A stretch of 64,000 nucleotides of DNA from Eshraghiella sp045129695 (GCA_045129695.1 JBGVJZ010000008.1:5115-69114); one strand, 5' to 3'; shown: positions 1 through 9,786, numbered from the stretch's first letter. Numbers and translations are program-made. Notes: a model not told the origin generated them from the sequence alone.

Positions 1-3000
1 GTAGGCAAATGAGGATTGAAGTTCTCCCGTGGAAGCAGTATTGGTAAGCAGTACAAGGCTGCCTTTTTCGTTGTATTCATATGTGGTCTGCGAGCCGTCA
101 GGTCTTATGGTAGCTGTTACCCTTCCGATGGCATCGTAGGTATAGAGGGTTTTATCACCATTGTCATCAACCGCAGTCAGGCGGTCATTAAGGTCATATG
201 AATAGTTTACCACACTTCCATCCGCATATGTGATTGAGGCAAGTCTTCCGCATTCATCGTATGAATACTTTATGGTTCTTCCGTCGCCTCCCGTAACGGA
301 GGTGATTCTTCCCATTATGTCATACTCATATGTACTCTCACCTGTGTCATCCGTCATTGAGATGCGGTTGCCCATTGTGTCATAGAGATACAGTACTTCG
401 CTTCCGTCCTCTTCATAGCTTCTGGACACGAGGTTGTTGAGTCTGTCATAATCGTAGGTTACGATGGTGCTGTCAGGACGTACTATGGATTTAAGTCTGC
501 CTGCAAGGTCATATGTCATGAGTTCCGTAGTGCCTGATGAATCAGTAAGACCTGTAAGGTTTCCCTCAGGGTCGTAGGTGTAGGAAGTCTTTCTGCCGTC
601 TGCATCAGTAAGGCTTGTAAGATTACCCATGCTGTCATAGGTATAACGGGTTGTTCTGTTAAGTGCATCCGTTACTGAGGTAAGTCTGTCGGCAATGTCA
701 TATTCATAAGAGGTTATTCCGCCAAGAGGATTGGTTACTCCTGTGATATTTCCATGTGCGTCATAGGAATACCTGGTTGTTGCTCCTGTTGCATCCGTCA
801 CCTGTGTTGCCTGTCCCATAAGGTCGTATTCATAGGCAGTTGTATTGCCAAGCGGGTTGGTTGTTGCAGTTACCTGATTGGCGGCATTATATTTCTGTGA
901 GAATACATAACCCATCGGGTCAGTTATTGTAATAAGGTTGTAATTACTGTCATATGCAAGTGTTGTGGTTCTTCCTCCTGCCTTGGTAACACCTGTTACA
1001 TTACCCACAGGGTCATACTGCCATTCTGTTATTGCTCCAAGGGGGTCTGTGGCAGATGTTATCCTGTTAAGCAAATCATAGGTGTATGATGTTGTTGCAC
1101 TGTCTGCCTCTATTACGGAAGTAAGGTTGCCGTTAGAATCATACGAATAGACTGTGTCAGAACCTTCAGGATTGGTTACCTTCGTAACTCTGTGCATTAT
1201 GTCATATTCGTAGGTGGTGGTACGGTCCATGTTGTCGGTTTCTGACGCTATGTTACCATACTCATCATAAGTAAAGCTTCTGATATAGCCGTTAGGTGTC
1301 GTTACTCTGGTAAGACGGAGTGCAGGGTCATATTCATAAGTATATTTTCCACCGTTTGGCTGTGTCATTGAGGTTGTTAATCCGTTAAGGTCATACTCGT
1401 AAGTGGTTACATTGCCAAGCGGGTCTGTCATCTCTGTTACATTATTATGTTTGTCATAGCTGTATTTAATCACAGCACCCTTTGGAGATATTGTTTCTGT
1501 AACATTGCCGATTTCGTCCGTGACAAATTCGGTTATGTAACCGTTGGCGTCCTTGGATTTTACAAGGTTACTGTTAGAATCATATCTGTATTCTGTCCTG
1601 CCTCCTTCCGGTGAGTTAACTGCTATGATTCTCATAAGCTCGTCATACTCATAGGAAGTGGTATTACCGTTTCCGTCCGTTGATGAGACAAGCTCATTAA
1701 GGCTGTCATATATATAGCTGTTACTGATTCCGTTGGCATCAGTTACTTTAATAAGATTTCCGTTTAAGTCGTAATTATATGCTGTTATTCCACCTAAAGG
1801 ATTAGTTTCCTGAATCAGCTGATTAATCTTATCATATGCATAACTGTAAGTGGCATCATTGGTAGTTTCTTCAATTGTATTACCCGCGGCATCATATTTA
1901 AATTCAGTAGTTACTCCTTCTGCATCCTTTATGCGGATTACTCTGTCAAGGCTGTCATACTCGTAGGTGGTGGTATTTTTGTCAGTTCCGGTATTGGAGA
2001 TTATTCTGGAAAAATCATCATACACATAGCTTTCACATCTTCCAATGGTATCTGTTATGGTTACCAGTCTTCCGTATTCATCATAGCTGTATGTAAGCAT
2101 TGAACCTGTATTGTCAGATATTTCCGTAATGTTACCCATTACATCATAGACATACGACTCCGTTAATCCTGCCGCATCAACCGATTCGATTATTCGGTTT
2201 AGTGCATCATACTTGGACGTCTGTGTGTCTCCGTTTGGAAGGATTGTATTTACAGCGTTACCGTTGAGGTCATATTTTATCTTATAGATATATCCCTCTG
2301 CGTCTGTTATCTGTGTAATGTTTCCGACTGAATCATATTCATAAGCAGTAGTACCGTTTAATGCGTCTGTTACTTCCGTTAAATTCTGTATTCCGTCATA
2401 TGAGTAGTTGGTTATGTTTCCTCTGGCATCCTTTGCGGATATGAGGTTATTAACTTCATCATATGCATATATTGTGGTGTTGCCTTTGGCATCCTTTGTT
2501 GCAGTAATATTTCCGTTAAGATCATATACGGTAGTAGTTTTGCCACCGTTTGCATCAGTAATCTCCAATATTCTGTCGGCTGCATCATATTTATACGATG
2601 TTACGTTATTTAACTCATCAGTTATTTTTACCTGTCTGTTAAGGGAATCATATACGTAGCTTACAGTACCTCCAAGAGGGTCTGTTGCTTTTATAAGGTT
2701 ATTATTGGCATCATATTCATAGCGGTATGTTCTTATACCATTCTCTGTCACTGAGGTTATGTTGCCGCATTTATCGTTGGTGTACGCTGTTGTTTTGCCG
2801 GTTGTGTCAGTATGGCTGATTAACCGGTCTTTTTTATCATATTTATAGCTTTCTTTGGTTCCGTCAGCATGGGTTATTCCGGATAAAAGTCCGTTGACCG
2901 TATAGGAATATGCAGTTATATTTCCGAGACAGTCTTTTTTCTCTGTAACAAGATTAAGTACGGAATCGTATTTGTAAGCTGTTATGTTGCCTTTTGGGTC

Positions 3001-6000
3001 AGCTGCTTTTATAAGGTTGCCGTCTGTGTCATATGCATATGTATATATTGCTCCGTTTGGCTTAATCTCTTTAACCTTACGGTTGCGGCTGTCATATTCA
3101 TATCGGGTAATGTTTCCTTCTGCATCGGTTACTGACAGTTCATTGCCATTACCGTCATAGGTATAGGTAAGTACATTGTTCTGTGGGTCAGTCGCTTTGG
3201 TTATGTTGTACATTCCGTCATATTCAAAATCAGTTGCATATCCCATCGGGTCTGTGATTCGTATGACGTTCCCGATTTTATTAAGGGTATATTCCGTGTA
3301 GGCTCCGTCTGCCGACTGCTCACCAATCTTATTGCCCACAGGGTCATACATTATACGGGAGGTACTGCCGTCAGGTGTGGTTGTGGTTATAAGCTGATTC
3401 ATGGAATTGTAATAATACTTGTATACATTTCCATTGTAATCCTTGTATGTGCTTAATGCTGCGCCTGTGTATGTGTAGTATTCCGTTCTGCCGTTTGGAT
3501 TGGTGTGGCTTGTTACCCTGTGGGTACTGTCATATCTGTATGTGTCAGTGGTTCCGTCGGCATGGGTGACTTTGGTTAAATCCCCTGTTGTGGAATATTC
3601 ATATCCTGTAACGTTTCCTGCATAATCAGTCAGTTGTGTGAGTCTGTTGCTGCTGTCATATTTGTAGGAAGTTTTTTGACCGTCTTCTCTGGTTCTGGTC
3701 AGAATATTGCCGTTTCCGTCATATGTATAGGTGTATTCATCATCTTTTATCAGGTTGCCGTTGGTGTCATATTTCTTGGTGATTGTTTTACCATCGGGAT
3801 ATTCTATCCCGGTAGTGCGGTAGTGGTCATCATAGGTGTATTTGGTGACATTGCCGTTGGCATCGGTTGTGATAGTCTGATTAGCTGTATACTGTAATGT
3901 TACTGTTTTGCCGTTGGCGTCAGTCTGTCTGATAACACGGCCCTTATTGTCATAGGCATTAAGTATTATTCTGTCATTTTCCTGGTTATACCATGAGACC
4001 ATGTAGTGATTGCTGTCATAGCTATATTTAATGCTGTTTCCGTTGGCATCCACATGTTCAGTAAGATTACCGCCTGTGTCATATTTATATCTTAATACTG
4101 CTTTGTTTGGAAGTGTTATTGCTGTAATTCTTCCATTGTCATCACAGGTTACTGCATAAACCTTGCCCGATGGAGAGGTAATGCTGCTTATTCTGTAACT
4201 GCTGTCATATTTTATGGTTGTTGTAAAGCCTTTATCATCCACAGCTTCAGTTAAAAAGCCCCATGAATCGAACTTCTTATAGGAGCCGTCTGTATCATGG
4301 ATTTCATAGCGGTACAGGGTGTTTGAACCTGATTTGTAAGAGATTTTCTTAAGGGTATGGTAATAGCCGTCAGGTGAATCATAACCGCCTTTTCCGTCAG
4401 GGGCAAAATACAGTGTTCTGCCGTCTCCCATTCGGTATGCAATGCTTCCGTCTGCAATTACCGATAATCTCTCATCATATGCAAAGCTCCAGTTAATTCC
4501 AAACATTGAATTAACACCGCCTGCTTTGGAGTTATAGGTTCTCTCAATTGCGAAATCTCCGTTGTAATCAGGGATTGAAGCGTCCACTGCATTGAAATAG
4601 AAATTGCCTGTATTGAGGTTAACCGGCTCATATCCGAATTCACAGTGGAGTCCTCTTCCTATTAATGCGTTGTCTATTTTCTTCTTCTCATCAACTGTGA
4701 GTTCATCATTGCTGTATGGTACAGAGGTCTTAGGATTGCGTATAAATATTGTGTTATTCTGTACAACAAGTGCATCCTGTACACCATTGTCACTCATAAG
4801 TGTTGAGAGCGGTACTCCGTAATGTCTTGCTATGGATGGGTATGTGTCAAACTGTTTTACTCTGTATATTAGGAATTGTTCACTGCTTACGGTGCTTCCC
4901 GTACTGCCGTTTAATGTTGGCTGTGCAGTTATCTTATAAACCGTGTCATAAGATAATCCTTTAAAAAGTCCTGTCTGCCAGTTGGATTTCTTGTCCTTGT
5001 ATTGTGTTCCGTTTGGAAAATCATCTGTAAAACCTGTGCTGTCCGGGTATTTATAACTGGCACTTGCCCTTGTATATGCATATACGCCCCCAGGTGTTAT
5101 CTGATATTTAATAAGAGCATCCGGCGTGGCAGTTCCATCCGCAAATACTGCATCAAACTGCTGTTTACCTGTTATGTCATTTTCTGTTACAGGTCTTAAA
5201 TTAATGGTTGTCGAGTTTAACGGATAGTCTGTATCAACAGGGTCGGGTATTGACCAGCTGATTGTGAGTTTGGGCTTGTTTTCCCTTGTGTTGTCATGGA
5301 AAACTTCACACTGCATGTTCCGTTCGTCCACAGACTTTAATACAAATCCGTTATTAGTTTTGATGCCTTTTGCCCAGTTGTTAACCTGCGTGGTTATGTC
5401 CCATGTAAGCCAGCCGGCAACAGTACCTGCCTGCTTAGTTCCTACACTTTCATGGGTATAATTCTGTTGTTCATTCCATGTGATGGTTTTCGGATTCCAT
5501 GTATTCTCTACCGTGTATAGTCCGATTATGTTCTGTCCTTTGCTCCATGCGGTATAGTGGTAGAGGCCAAAAGTTGCACTGTCTATTCTGGCATCTTCTG
5601 ATATTCCGGTAAAATCATAATTAACAGAAATATATGTTCTTGTCTCTTGAAAGGCTTTTCCATAATTAACTATATTACTACTTACAATGCCATCATCATA
5701 TCCACAATACGGATAACCATTAGCACCTTCGTAGGTATCTGGAAATCCTGCTGATACTGTATAAAGCATGATGTTTTCGTTGGTTATATCTATTGTCGGG
5801 TCGATTCTTACAGGATATGCCCTCTCAGGTGCGTTAAGCCATTCCTTATCCGCTGTGATAGTCGCAATATATTTTCCATCCTCTTTAGCTAATGCAAGCG
5901 AAAGATTGGTTGACACCTCGCCTGATGCATCCATCATTTCCGGAGCAACAATGGAAAATACCGGTTCTTCAGATTCTGATGAATATATTCTGATTACACC

Positions 6001-7377
6001 ATTTTCTTCAATAACTGTCAGGTTATTTGCTTTAACTTCAAACCTAAAGGTGTGCTTGTCCGATGGGCGGTTCAGTACAATATCCTCTTTGATTGTATCT
6101 CCGAGTACTGTGTACTGGTAGTCTATTCCCGGATATACATCATTATAGAGAACTGCATTGTCCACTGCCACAGGTCTTGAATAGTCTCCTCCGAGTGGTA
6201 TGAGTTCCATGGTGTAATCATCTTTATAAAGCTTTACACCATTTCCGTCGGTTATCTTCAATGGCAGCTTAACTGTATAATCATTGGCTGCATTTTCAAA
6301 ATGTGTCGGCATGGACAACAGTTCTTTTTCCACAAGGGTATTGTCCACAGGTTCAGCTGTATTATCCTCTGTTATATATGTATTCGCCTCTCCCCCAATC
6401 TGTGTTACAAATGTATTCTCCCCCGTCTGATATGTTTTGGAATATTCATCCATCCCAACAAGAGTTCCCTCAATCTGTTCCTCCTCATAATATTTTTTCG
6501 GCTCTCTTAAGGTCGGTTTCTTCTGATAGTCCACGCCATTCATCATGTCAAGTGCAGGCGGGCGAGTAAAATCAACCTCTCTTATGCTCTCGCGTTCTTC
6601 ACCCTGTGCCCAAGCCTCATTAATCGGAATGGAAGTAAGTGTGATAGACAGACATAACATTATGCTTATTACGGATTTAATCGGTCTGCGTTTAATTGTT
6701 CCAAAAGGCTTATGCAGGCTGATTATATGTGACATCCAAAGACCGATTGTTCCAAGAATTGTGTACACAATAACTTGTATTACACTCTGTGCAGTACCTG
6801 TAGTACTATAATTAAATTCCGCTACTGTGATTATTCCGATTCCGGCAAGGATAAGTTCGAGTATAAGAATTTTAAAATATATACCCGGCTTAACTGCTTT
6901 AAATGAATTGCCTACCGGCTTTTCTTCTGCCTCAGGTATATTCCAGAACATTATTACAGCCATCGGAATTGCGAATATGGTTATTAATCCGGTTATAACA
7001 TTTATTATTCCCTTTATATAATCTACTGTAAGCCTGTTTTTGAAAATACTGTAGGTAATTTCCGCAATAAGGCCATATATAAATGACATTACAATACTTA
7101 TTGCAATAAGTGCCACACCGTACAGCAGTATTCGCAATAACCTATGCATATAGTATACATCGTTTTTACTGTCTGTAAAGCCAAAAAATGCAGTAAGACT
7201 TCCAAAGCACACAAGGCTTAGGATTATTCCTACTGCATATGGTATAATATTAATATGTTCGCTTCCTATTAAATGCCGATACACCGGCGGTACCAGACAT
7301 ACTCCCATTAACGTTATCGCTAATGCAGAGAGCATTGCGATAAGTATTCGGGCAGCTTTCTTCATTTGTGATTTCAT
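1..7377 (-). CDS. Giant YD-repeat (RHS/WapA-type) surface protein, C-terminus off the left edge
   Basis: The minus-strand frame is open from an ATG at 7377, behind AGGAGGACAATT, to the window edge (2,459 codons). The N-terminus is unusual: about six membrane segments (residues about 8-220), then a signal-peptide-like stretch (about 232-257, ending EAWAQG). Next come a region resembling a DNRLRE/carbohydrate-binding-like module (about 563-706), a LysM-like segment (about 838-880), a DUF6531-type RHS entry (about 905-985, PVNLNTGNF) and, from about 1035 to the edge, more than 60 YD repeats of about 21 residues (pattern YxYDxxGNxxxxTDxxGN). In this family the repeats form a shell that presents a variable C-terminal toxin or adhesin tip; that tip is not visible here. 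It is divergent from the recombinase gene. Alternative: a structural wall protein without a toxin. Confidence 0.93.
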   Translation of the reverse strand, partial: MKSQMKKAARILIAMLSALAITLMGVCLVPPVYRHLIGSEHINIIPYAVGIILSLVCFGSLTAFFGFTDSKNDVYYMHRLLRILLYGVALIAISIVMSFIYGLIAEITYSIFKNRLTVDYIKGIINVITGLITIFAIPMAVIMFWNIPEAEEKPVGNSFKAVKPGIYFKILILELILAGIGIITVAEFNYSTTGTAQSVIQVIVYTILGTIGLWMSHIISLHKPFGTIKRRPIKSVISIMLCLSITLTSIPINEAWAQGEERESIREVDFTRPPALDMMNGVDYQKKPTLREPKKYYEEEQIEGTLVGMDEYSKTYQTGENTFVTQIGGEANTYITEDNTAEPVDNTLVEKELLSMPTHFENAANDYTVKLPLKITDGNGVKLYKDDYTMELIPLGGDYSRPVAVDNAVLYNDVYPGIDYQYTVLGDTIKEDIVLNRPSDKHTFRFEVKANNLTVIEENGVIRIYSSESEEPVFSIVAPEMMDASGEVSTNLSLALAKEDGKYIATITADKEWLNAPERAYPVRIDPTIDITNENIMLYTVSAGFPDTYEGANGYPYCGYDDGIVSSNIVNYGKAFQETRTYISVNYDFTGISEDARIDSATFGLYHYTAWSKGQNIIGLYTVENTWNPKTITWNEQQNYTHESVGTKQAGTVAGWLTWDITTQVNNWAKGIKTNNGFVLKSVDERNMQCEVFHDNTRENKPKLTISWSIPDPVDTDYPLNSTTINLRPVTENDITGKQQFDAVFADGTATPDALIKYQITPGGVYAYTRASASYKYPDSTGFTDDFPNGTQYKDKKSNWQTGLFKGLSYDTVYKITAQPTLNGSTGSTVSSEQFLIYRVKQFDTYPSIARHYGVPLSTLMSDNGVQDALVVQNNTIFIRNPKTSVPYSNDELTVDEKKKIDNALIGRGLHCEFGYEPVNLNTGNFYFNAVDASIPDYNGDFAIERTYNSKAGGVNSMFGINWSFAYDERLSVIADGSIAYRMGDGRTLYFAPDGKGGYDSPDGYYHTLKKISYKSGSNTLYRYEIHDTDGSYKKFDSWGFLTEAVDDKGFTTTIKYDSSYRISSITSPSGKVYAVTCDDNGRITAITLPNKAVLRYKYDTGGNLTEHVDANGNSIKYSYDSNHYMVSWYNQENDRIILNAYDNKGRVIRQTDANGKTVTLQYTANQTITTDANGNVTKYTYDDHYRTTGIEYPDGKTITKKYDTNGNLIKDDEYTYTYDGNGNILTRTREDGQKTSYKYDSSNRLTQLTDYAGNVTGYEYSTTGDLTKVTHADGTTDTYRYDSTHRVTSHTNPNGRTEYYTYTGAALSTYKDYNGNVYKYYYNSMNQLITTTTPDGSTSRIMYDPVGNKIGEQSADGAYTEYTLNKIGNVIRITDPMGYATDFEYDGMYNITKATDPQNNVLTYTYDGNGNELSVTDAEGNITRYEYDSRNRKVKEIKPNGAIYTYAYDTDGNLIKAADPKGNITAYKYDSVLNLVTEKKDCLGNITAYSYTVNGLLSGITHADGTKESYKYDKKDRLISHTDTTGKTTAYTNDKCGNITSVTENGIRTYRYEYDANNNLIKATDPLGGTVSYVYDSLNRQVKITDELNNVTSYKYDAADRILEITDANGGKTTTVYDLNGNITATKDAKGNTTIYAYDEVNNLISAKDARGNITNYSYDGIQNLTEVTDALNGTTAYEYDSVGNITQITDAEGYIYKIKYDLNGNAVNTILPNGDTQTSKYDALNRIIESVDAAGLTESYVYDVMGNITEISDNTGSMLTYSYDEYGRLVTITDTIGRCESYVYDDFSRIISNTGTDKNTTTYEYDSLDRVIRIKDAEGVTTEFKYDAAGNTIEETTNDATYSYAYDKINQLIQETNPLGGITAYNYDLNGNLIKVTDANGISNSYIYDSLNELVSSTDGNGNTTSYEYDELMRIIAVNSPEGGRTEYRYDSNSNLVKSKDANGYITEFVTDEIGNVTETISPKGAVIKYSYDKHNNVTEMTDPLGNVTTYEYDLNGLTTSMTQPNGGKYTYEYDPALRLTRVTTPNGYIRSFTYDEYGNIASETDNMDRTTTYEYDIMHRVTKVTNPEGSDTVYSYDSNGNLTSVIEADSATTSYTYDLLNRITSATDPLGAITEWQYDPVGNVTGVTKAGGRTTTLAYDSNYNLITITDPMGYVFSQKYNAANQVTATTNPLGNTTAYEYDLMGQATQVTDATGATTRYSYDAHGNITGVTNPLGGITSYEYDIADRLTSVTDALNRTTRYTYDSMGNLTSLTDADGRKTSYTYDPEGNLTGLTDSSGTTELMTYDLAGRLKSIVRPDSTIVTYDYDRLNNLVSRSYEEDGSEVLYLYDTMGNRISMTDDTGESTYEYDIMGRITSVTGGDGRTIKYSYDECGRLASITYADGSVVNYSYDLNDRLTAVDDNGDKTLYTYDAIGRVTATIRPDGSQTTYEYNEKGSLVLLTNTASTGELQSSFAY

Positions 7378-7473
7378 AATTGTCCTCCTTCATTCCCTAT
7401 ATTGGTTTTATCGTTTCAATGAATATTTTCATATTTTATATAAGTATAGGACAATTAAAATATTATGTATCTC

Positions 7474-7483
7474 CGTTTTTGTG
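7474..7483 (+). promoter_or_regulatory. Single decamer resembling the GGTTTTTGTA box, upstream of the RHS gene
   Basis: CGTTTTTGTG matches the decamer at 8 of 10 positions. It lies about 100 bp upstream of the RHS start, in the opposite orientation to that gene, and about 28 bp from a TATACT that could serve as its -10. A single copy is weak evidence, but the neighbouring array (7527-7556) supports it. Confidence 0.35.
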
Positions 7484-7526
7484 TGTAAATGAGGCTTTTT
7501 TTCTATAATTTTCAAGCAAAAATCTC

Positions 7527-7556
7527 GGTTTTTGTAGGTTTTTGTAGGTTTTGCAA
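7527..7556 (+). promoter_or_regulatory. Tandem decamer array (three copies, 10-bp period) before the recombinase gene
   Basis: Copies are GGTTTTTGTA (7527-7536), GGTTTTTGTA (7537-7546) and GGTTTTGCAA (7547-7556). The array ends about 2 bp before the expected -35 (7559-7564) of a possible promoter with TATTCT at 7582-7587, upstream of the recombinase start at 7619. The same arrays precede the response regulator and sensor kinase genes. Spo0A binds TTTTGTCGAA-type boxes, also in tandem at 10 bp, so this is probably the operator of the Spo0A-like regulator encoded at 14201. The binding itself is inferred. Confidence 0.7.
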
Positions 7557-7618
7557 CTTTACTCCCTGATTACAGGTGTTGTATTCTATGAAAAAATCAC
7601 CAAGGAGAACATCAATCT

Positions 7619-8545
7619 ATGAATAATTTACAATCCATAACTAATAACTATTTTAACTACTGCCAATATCAAAAACGTCTGGATGCCAAAACCCTGAAGG
7701 CATACAGAATCGATTTAAAACAATTTCTCGATTTCTCAAATGTATCTACTCTCAACTCTTTTACCCCAACAATATTGGAACATTATATTATGCAGCTGCA
7801 CCAGCAATTTAAACCAAAAACCGTTAAGCGAAAAATAGCTTCTGTTAAAGCATTCTTTCGTTATCTGGATTATCGTGACTACATAGAATACAATCCTTTC
7901 AACAAAGTGGAGGTCAGATTTCGAGAGCCTGTCATTTTACCTAAAACAATTCCGTTGAACACAGTGGAAAAGCTTCTATATACCATGTATCATTGTCATC
8001 TTACTGCTTCAACCACATATCGCAAGAAATCCGTCCTTCGTGATATTGCTGTTATAGAGCTTCTATTTGCGACGGGGATGCGTATTTCTGAGCTCTGTTC
8101 TCTTACTCCGGCGGATATAAATCTATCTGAACAGACTGTATTGATATTCGGCAAAGGCTCCAAGGAGCGCAAACTCCAACTCGGCAACGACGCTGTAATC
8201 TCCATACTTTCCGAGTATTATCATACTTTCTCAAATGAAATTTATCAGTGTAATCATTTCTTCGCTAACCCTTCCGGTACAGCACTTACAGATCAATCCG
8301 TTCGTCGTATGATTAAAAAATACTCTGACCTTGCCGCCATAGACCTCCACATTACTCCGCATATGTTCCGGCACACCTTCGCCACAAGCCTGTTGGAAGC
8401 CGATGTCGATATCCGCTACATTCAGGAGATGCTGGGGCATAGTTCGATTAATATTACGGAGATTTATACACATGTAACTATGGCAAAGCAGAGGGACATT
8501 CTGAGTACGAAGCACCCGAGGAAGGATTTTAAGGTGGGGGAGTGA
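7619..8545 (+). CDS. Tyrosine recombinase (XerC/D-like), probable invertase of the adjacent segment
   Basis: A 308-residue phage-integrase-family protein: N-terminal SAM-like core-binding domain (about 5-88) and C-terminal catalytic domain (about 105-295). Catalytic residues are visible: R155 in ATGMRISEL, K179 in FGKGSKERK, H248 and R251 in PHMFRHTFA, H274 in LGHSS and the nucleophile Y283 in IYTH. The ATG at 7619 follows AGGAGA at 7603-7608. The gene ends 76 bp before the left copy of a perfect 65-bp inverted repeat, the usual placing of a dedicated DNA invertase. Its promoter carries a tandem decamer array, so its expression may follow the two-component system encoded at 14.2-16.6 kb. Housekeeping XerC/XerD is an alternative, but the position and sequence context favour a site-specific invertase. 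Confidence 0.92.
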   Translation: MNNLQSITNNYFNYCQYQKRLDAKTLKAYRIDLKQFLDFSNVSTLNSFTPTILEHYIMQLHQQFKPKTVKRKIASVKAFFRYLDYRDYIEYNPFNKVEVRFREPVILPKTIPLNTVEKLLYTMYHCHLTASTTYRKKSVLRDIAVIELLFATGMRISELCSLTPADINLSEQTVLIFGKGSKERKLQLGNDAVISILSEYYHTFSNEIYQCNHFFANPSGTALTDQSVRRMIKKYSDLAAIDLHITPHMFRHTFATSLLEADVDIRYIQEMLGHSSINITEIYTHVTMAKQRDILSTKHPRKDFKVGE

Positions 8546-8621
8546 GATGGAATAAAGTGGACAGCCTGGGAGGGCTACATTTTTTAAGACCAATTCAATA
8601 TTCTACATCTAAAATTTTAAT

Positions 8622-8686
8622 GGATAATATATAGTTATCTGTTACTTTTACTACATAGAGAGTAATCAATGTTAAATAGTGAACGA
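8622..8686 (+). repeat. Left 65-bp inverted repeat of the invertible segment
   Basis: Identical, base for base, to the reverse complement of 12061-12125. Identity stops abruptly on both sides (T8621 and A8687 already differ from their partners). Inside it, GTTACTTTT (8641-8649) and GAGAGTAAT (8658-8666) form imperfect inverted arms around the 8-bp spacer ACTACATA, the layout of a tyrosine-recombinase crossover core. The repeat ends with ATG TTA AAT AGT GAA CGA, in frame with the gene downstream. Confidence 0.95.
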
Positions 8687-8698
8687 AAGGATACAAAA

Positions 8699-9646
8699 AT
8701 GAAACTGGTAGTAATATTAAATGTAAATCCTGATGAAAATGTTAATACAAAAATCAGCAATAATAGGGAATATACTCGTCGTAACTTAAAAACAATTTTA
8801 TCCGATGGTTTTTCTGGATTTATTGAAGACATTGTGTTTTATGACAATTTTGAGCAATTTAAAGAAATGGTATCTAATCATTTAGATGACTTGGTCTTAA
8901 ATTTTGATTTTGGATATAAAACCAGAATTAGAAATATGAATGTGCCTGCATTTTGTGAAAATTATAATATTAAGTATTTCAATCCTGATCCATATGTTCA
9001 AGTGATATGTCAAGATAAATACATTACAAAAAAATTTGCTGAAAACTTTGAAATAAAAACTCCCAAAAGTTTACTTGTATTTATGCACTCTTATAGGAGA
9101 GAACTTCTGTATGACTTCAATTATCCAGTAATAATTAAGCCCAATTATGAATCTGAATCAATTGGTATTACTCAAAGCTCTATAGTTTCCGATATAGATC
9201 AAGCAGATCACCTTGTTAATCAATTACTTAAAGACTTTGATGGCATTCTTATAGAAGAATATATTGAAGGTAACGAAATTGCTATCACACTATTTGGTGA
9301 CGACAACAATTTATTTTTGGAAGAAATAGAACTATTATTTCCAGATGAGAATAATTTTACATATAAGGCTTATACTTCTGAAATAAAACAACACATTGCA
9401 ATCGAAATAAAAAAAAGTTGTTATTTATCTGAGGAAGATGTCAAACACATAAAACAGCTTTACTATAATTTATCTCCTAATAAGTTAATTAGAATAGATG
9501 GCAGAATTAAAAATTCTGAATTCTATTTGATTGAAATCAATGCAAATCCGGGACTATATCCTAAATCAGTTGTTCCTAAAACATTTAAAATTAATGGGTA
9601 TAGTTATGATGAAATGTTAAAAATATTATTTAAACAATTCTTTTGA
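8699..9646 (+). CDS. ATP-grasp ligase of the D-Ala-D-Ala ligase superfamily, inside the invertible segment
   Basis: About 315 residues from the ATG at 8699, which follows AAAGGA at 7-bp spacing. An in-frame ATG at 8669 inside the inverted repeat would add ten residues (MLNSERKDTK). Motifs follow ATP-grasp order: CQDKYITKKF, the ATP-lid lysine in YPVIIKPNYESES, the hinge ILIEEYIEGNEIA, and the metal-binding end IEINANPG with a following PKS. This resembles D-alanine-D-alanine ligase, but the N-terminal substrate region is unlike housekeeping Ddl and the gene is AT-rich. It joins a carboxylate to an amine using ATP; the substrate cannot be told. It could modify a peptide or cell-wall component. 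In the present orientation it follows the recombinase gene. Confidence 0.8.
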   Translation: MKLVVILNVNPDENVNTKISNNREYTRRNLKTILSDGFSGFIEDIVFYDNFEQFKEMVSNHLDDLVLNFDFGYKTRIRNMNVPAFCENYNIKYFNPDPYVQVICQDKYITKKFAENFEIKTPKSLLVFMHSYRRELLYDFNYPVIIKPNYESESIGITQSSIVSDIDQADHLVNQLLKDFDGILIEEYIEGNEIAITLFGDDNNLFLEEIELLFPDENNFTYKAYTSEIKQHIAIEIKKSCYLSEEDVKHIKQLYYNLSPNKLIRIDGRIKNSEFYLIEINANPGLYPKSVVPKTFKINGYSYDEMLKILFKQFF

Positions 9647-9656
9647 TATAACTACC

Positions 9657-9684
9657 GCAAGAAGAAGTTCATGCTTCTTCTTGC
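9657..9684. terminator. Hairpin between the two convergent genes of the invertible segment
   Basis: A perfect 11-bp stem (GCAAGAAGAAG with CTTCTTCTTGC) and a 6-nt loop lie directly after the ATP-grasp stop codon and before the end of the convergent ATPase gene. A clear run of T is missing, so it may be a weak or bidirectional terminator. Confidence 0.5.
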
Positions 9685-9786
9685 TGCAAAATTCAACTAT
9701 CTAATTAGAATATAATAAATTATGCTACAGTGATATTTTCTTAAATAGTTAAGAAGAAAGAAAAACATATTTCAATTATCTCAATA

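Noticed and set aside
1..4280. A regular repeat of about 63 bp on the plus strand resembling a tandem or CRISPR-like array
   Set aside because: The units are degenerate, vary in spacing by codons and translate on the minus strand into YD repeats of one open frame.
8546..8621. Terminator between the recombinase and the inverted repeat (AGCC...GGCT followed by TTTTTT)
   Set aside because: The stem has only four pairs, too weak to call; read-through into the segment stays possible.
8622..8686. A promoter within the inverted repeat
   Set aside because: A -10-like GATAAT is present but no -35 at proper spacing was found in or near either copy.
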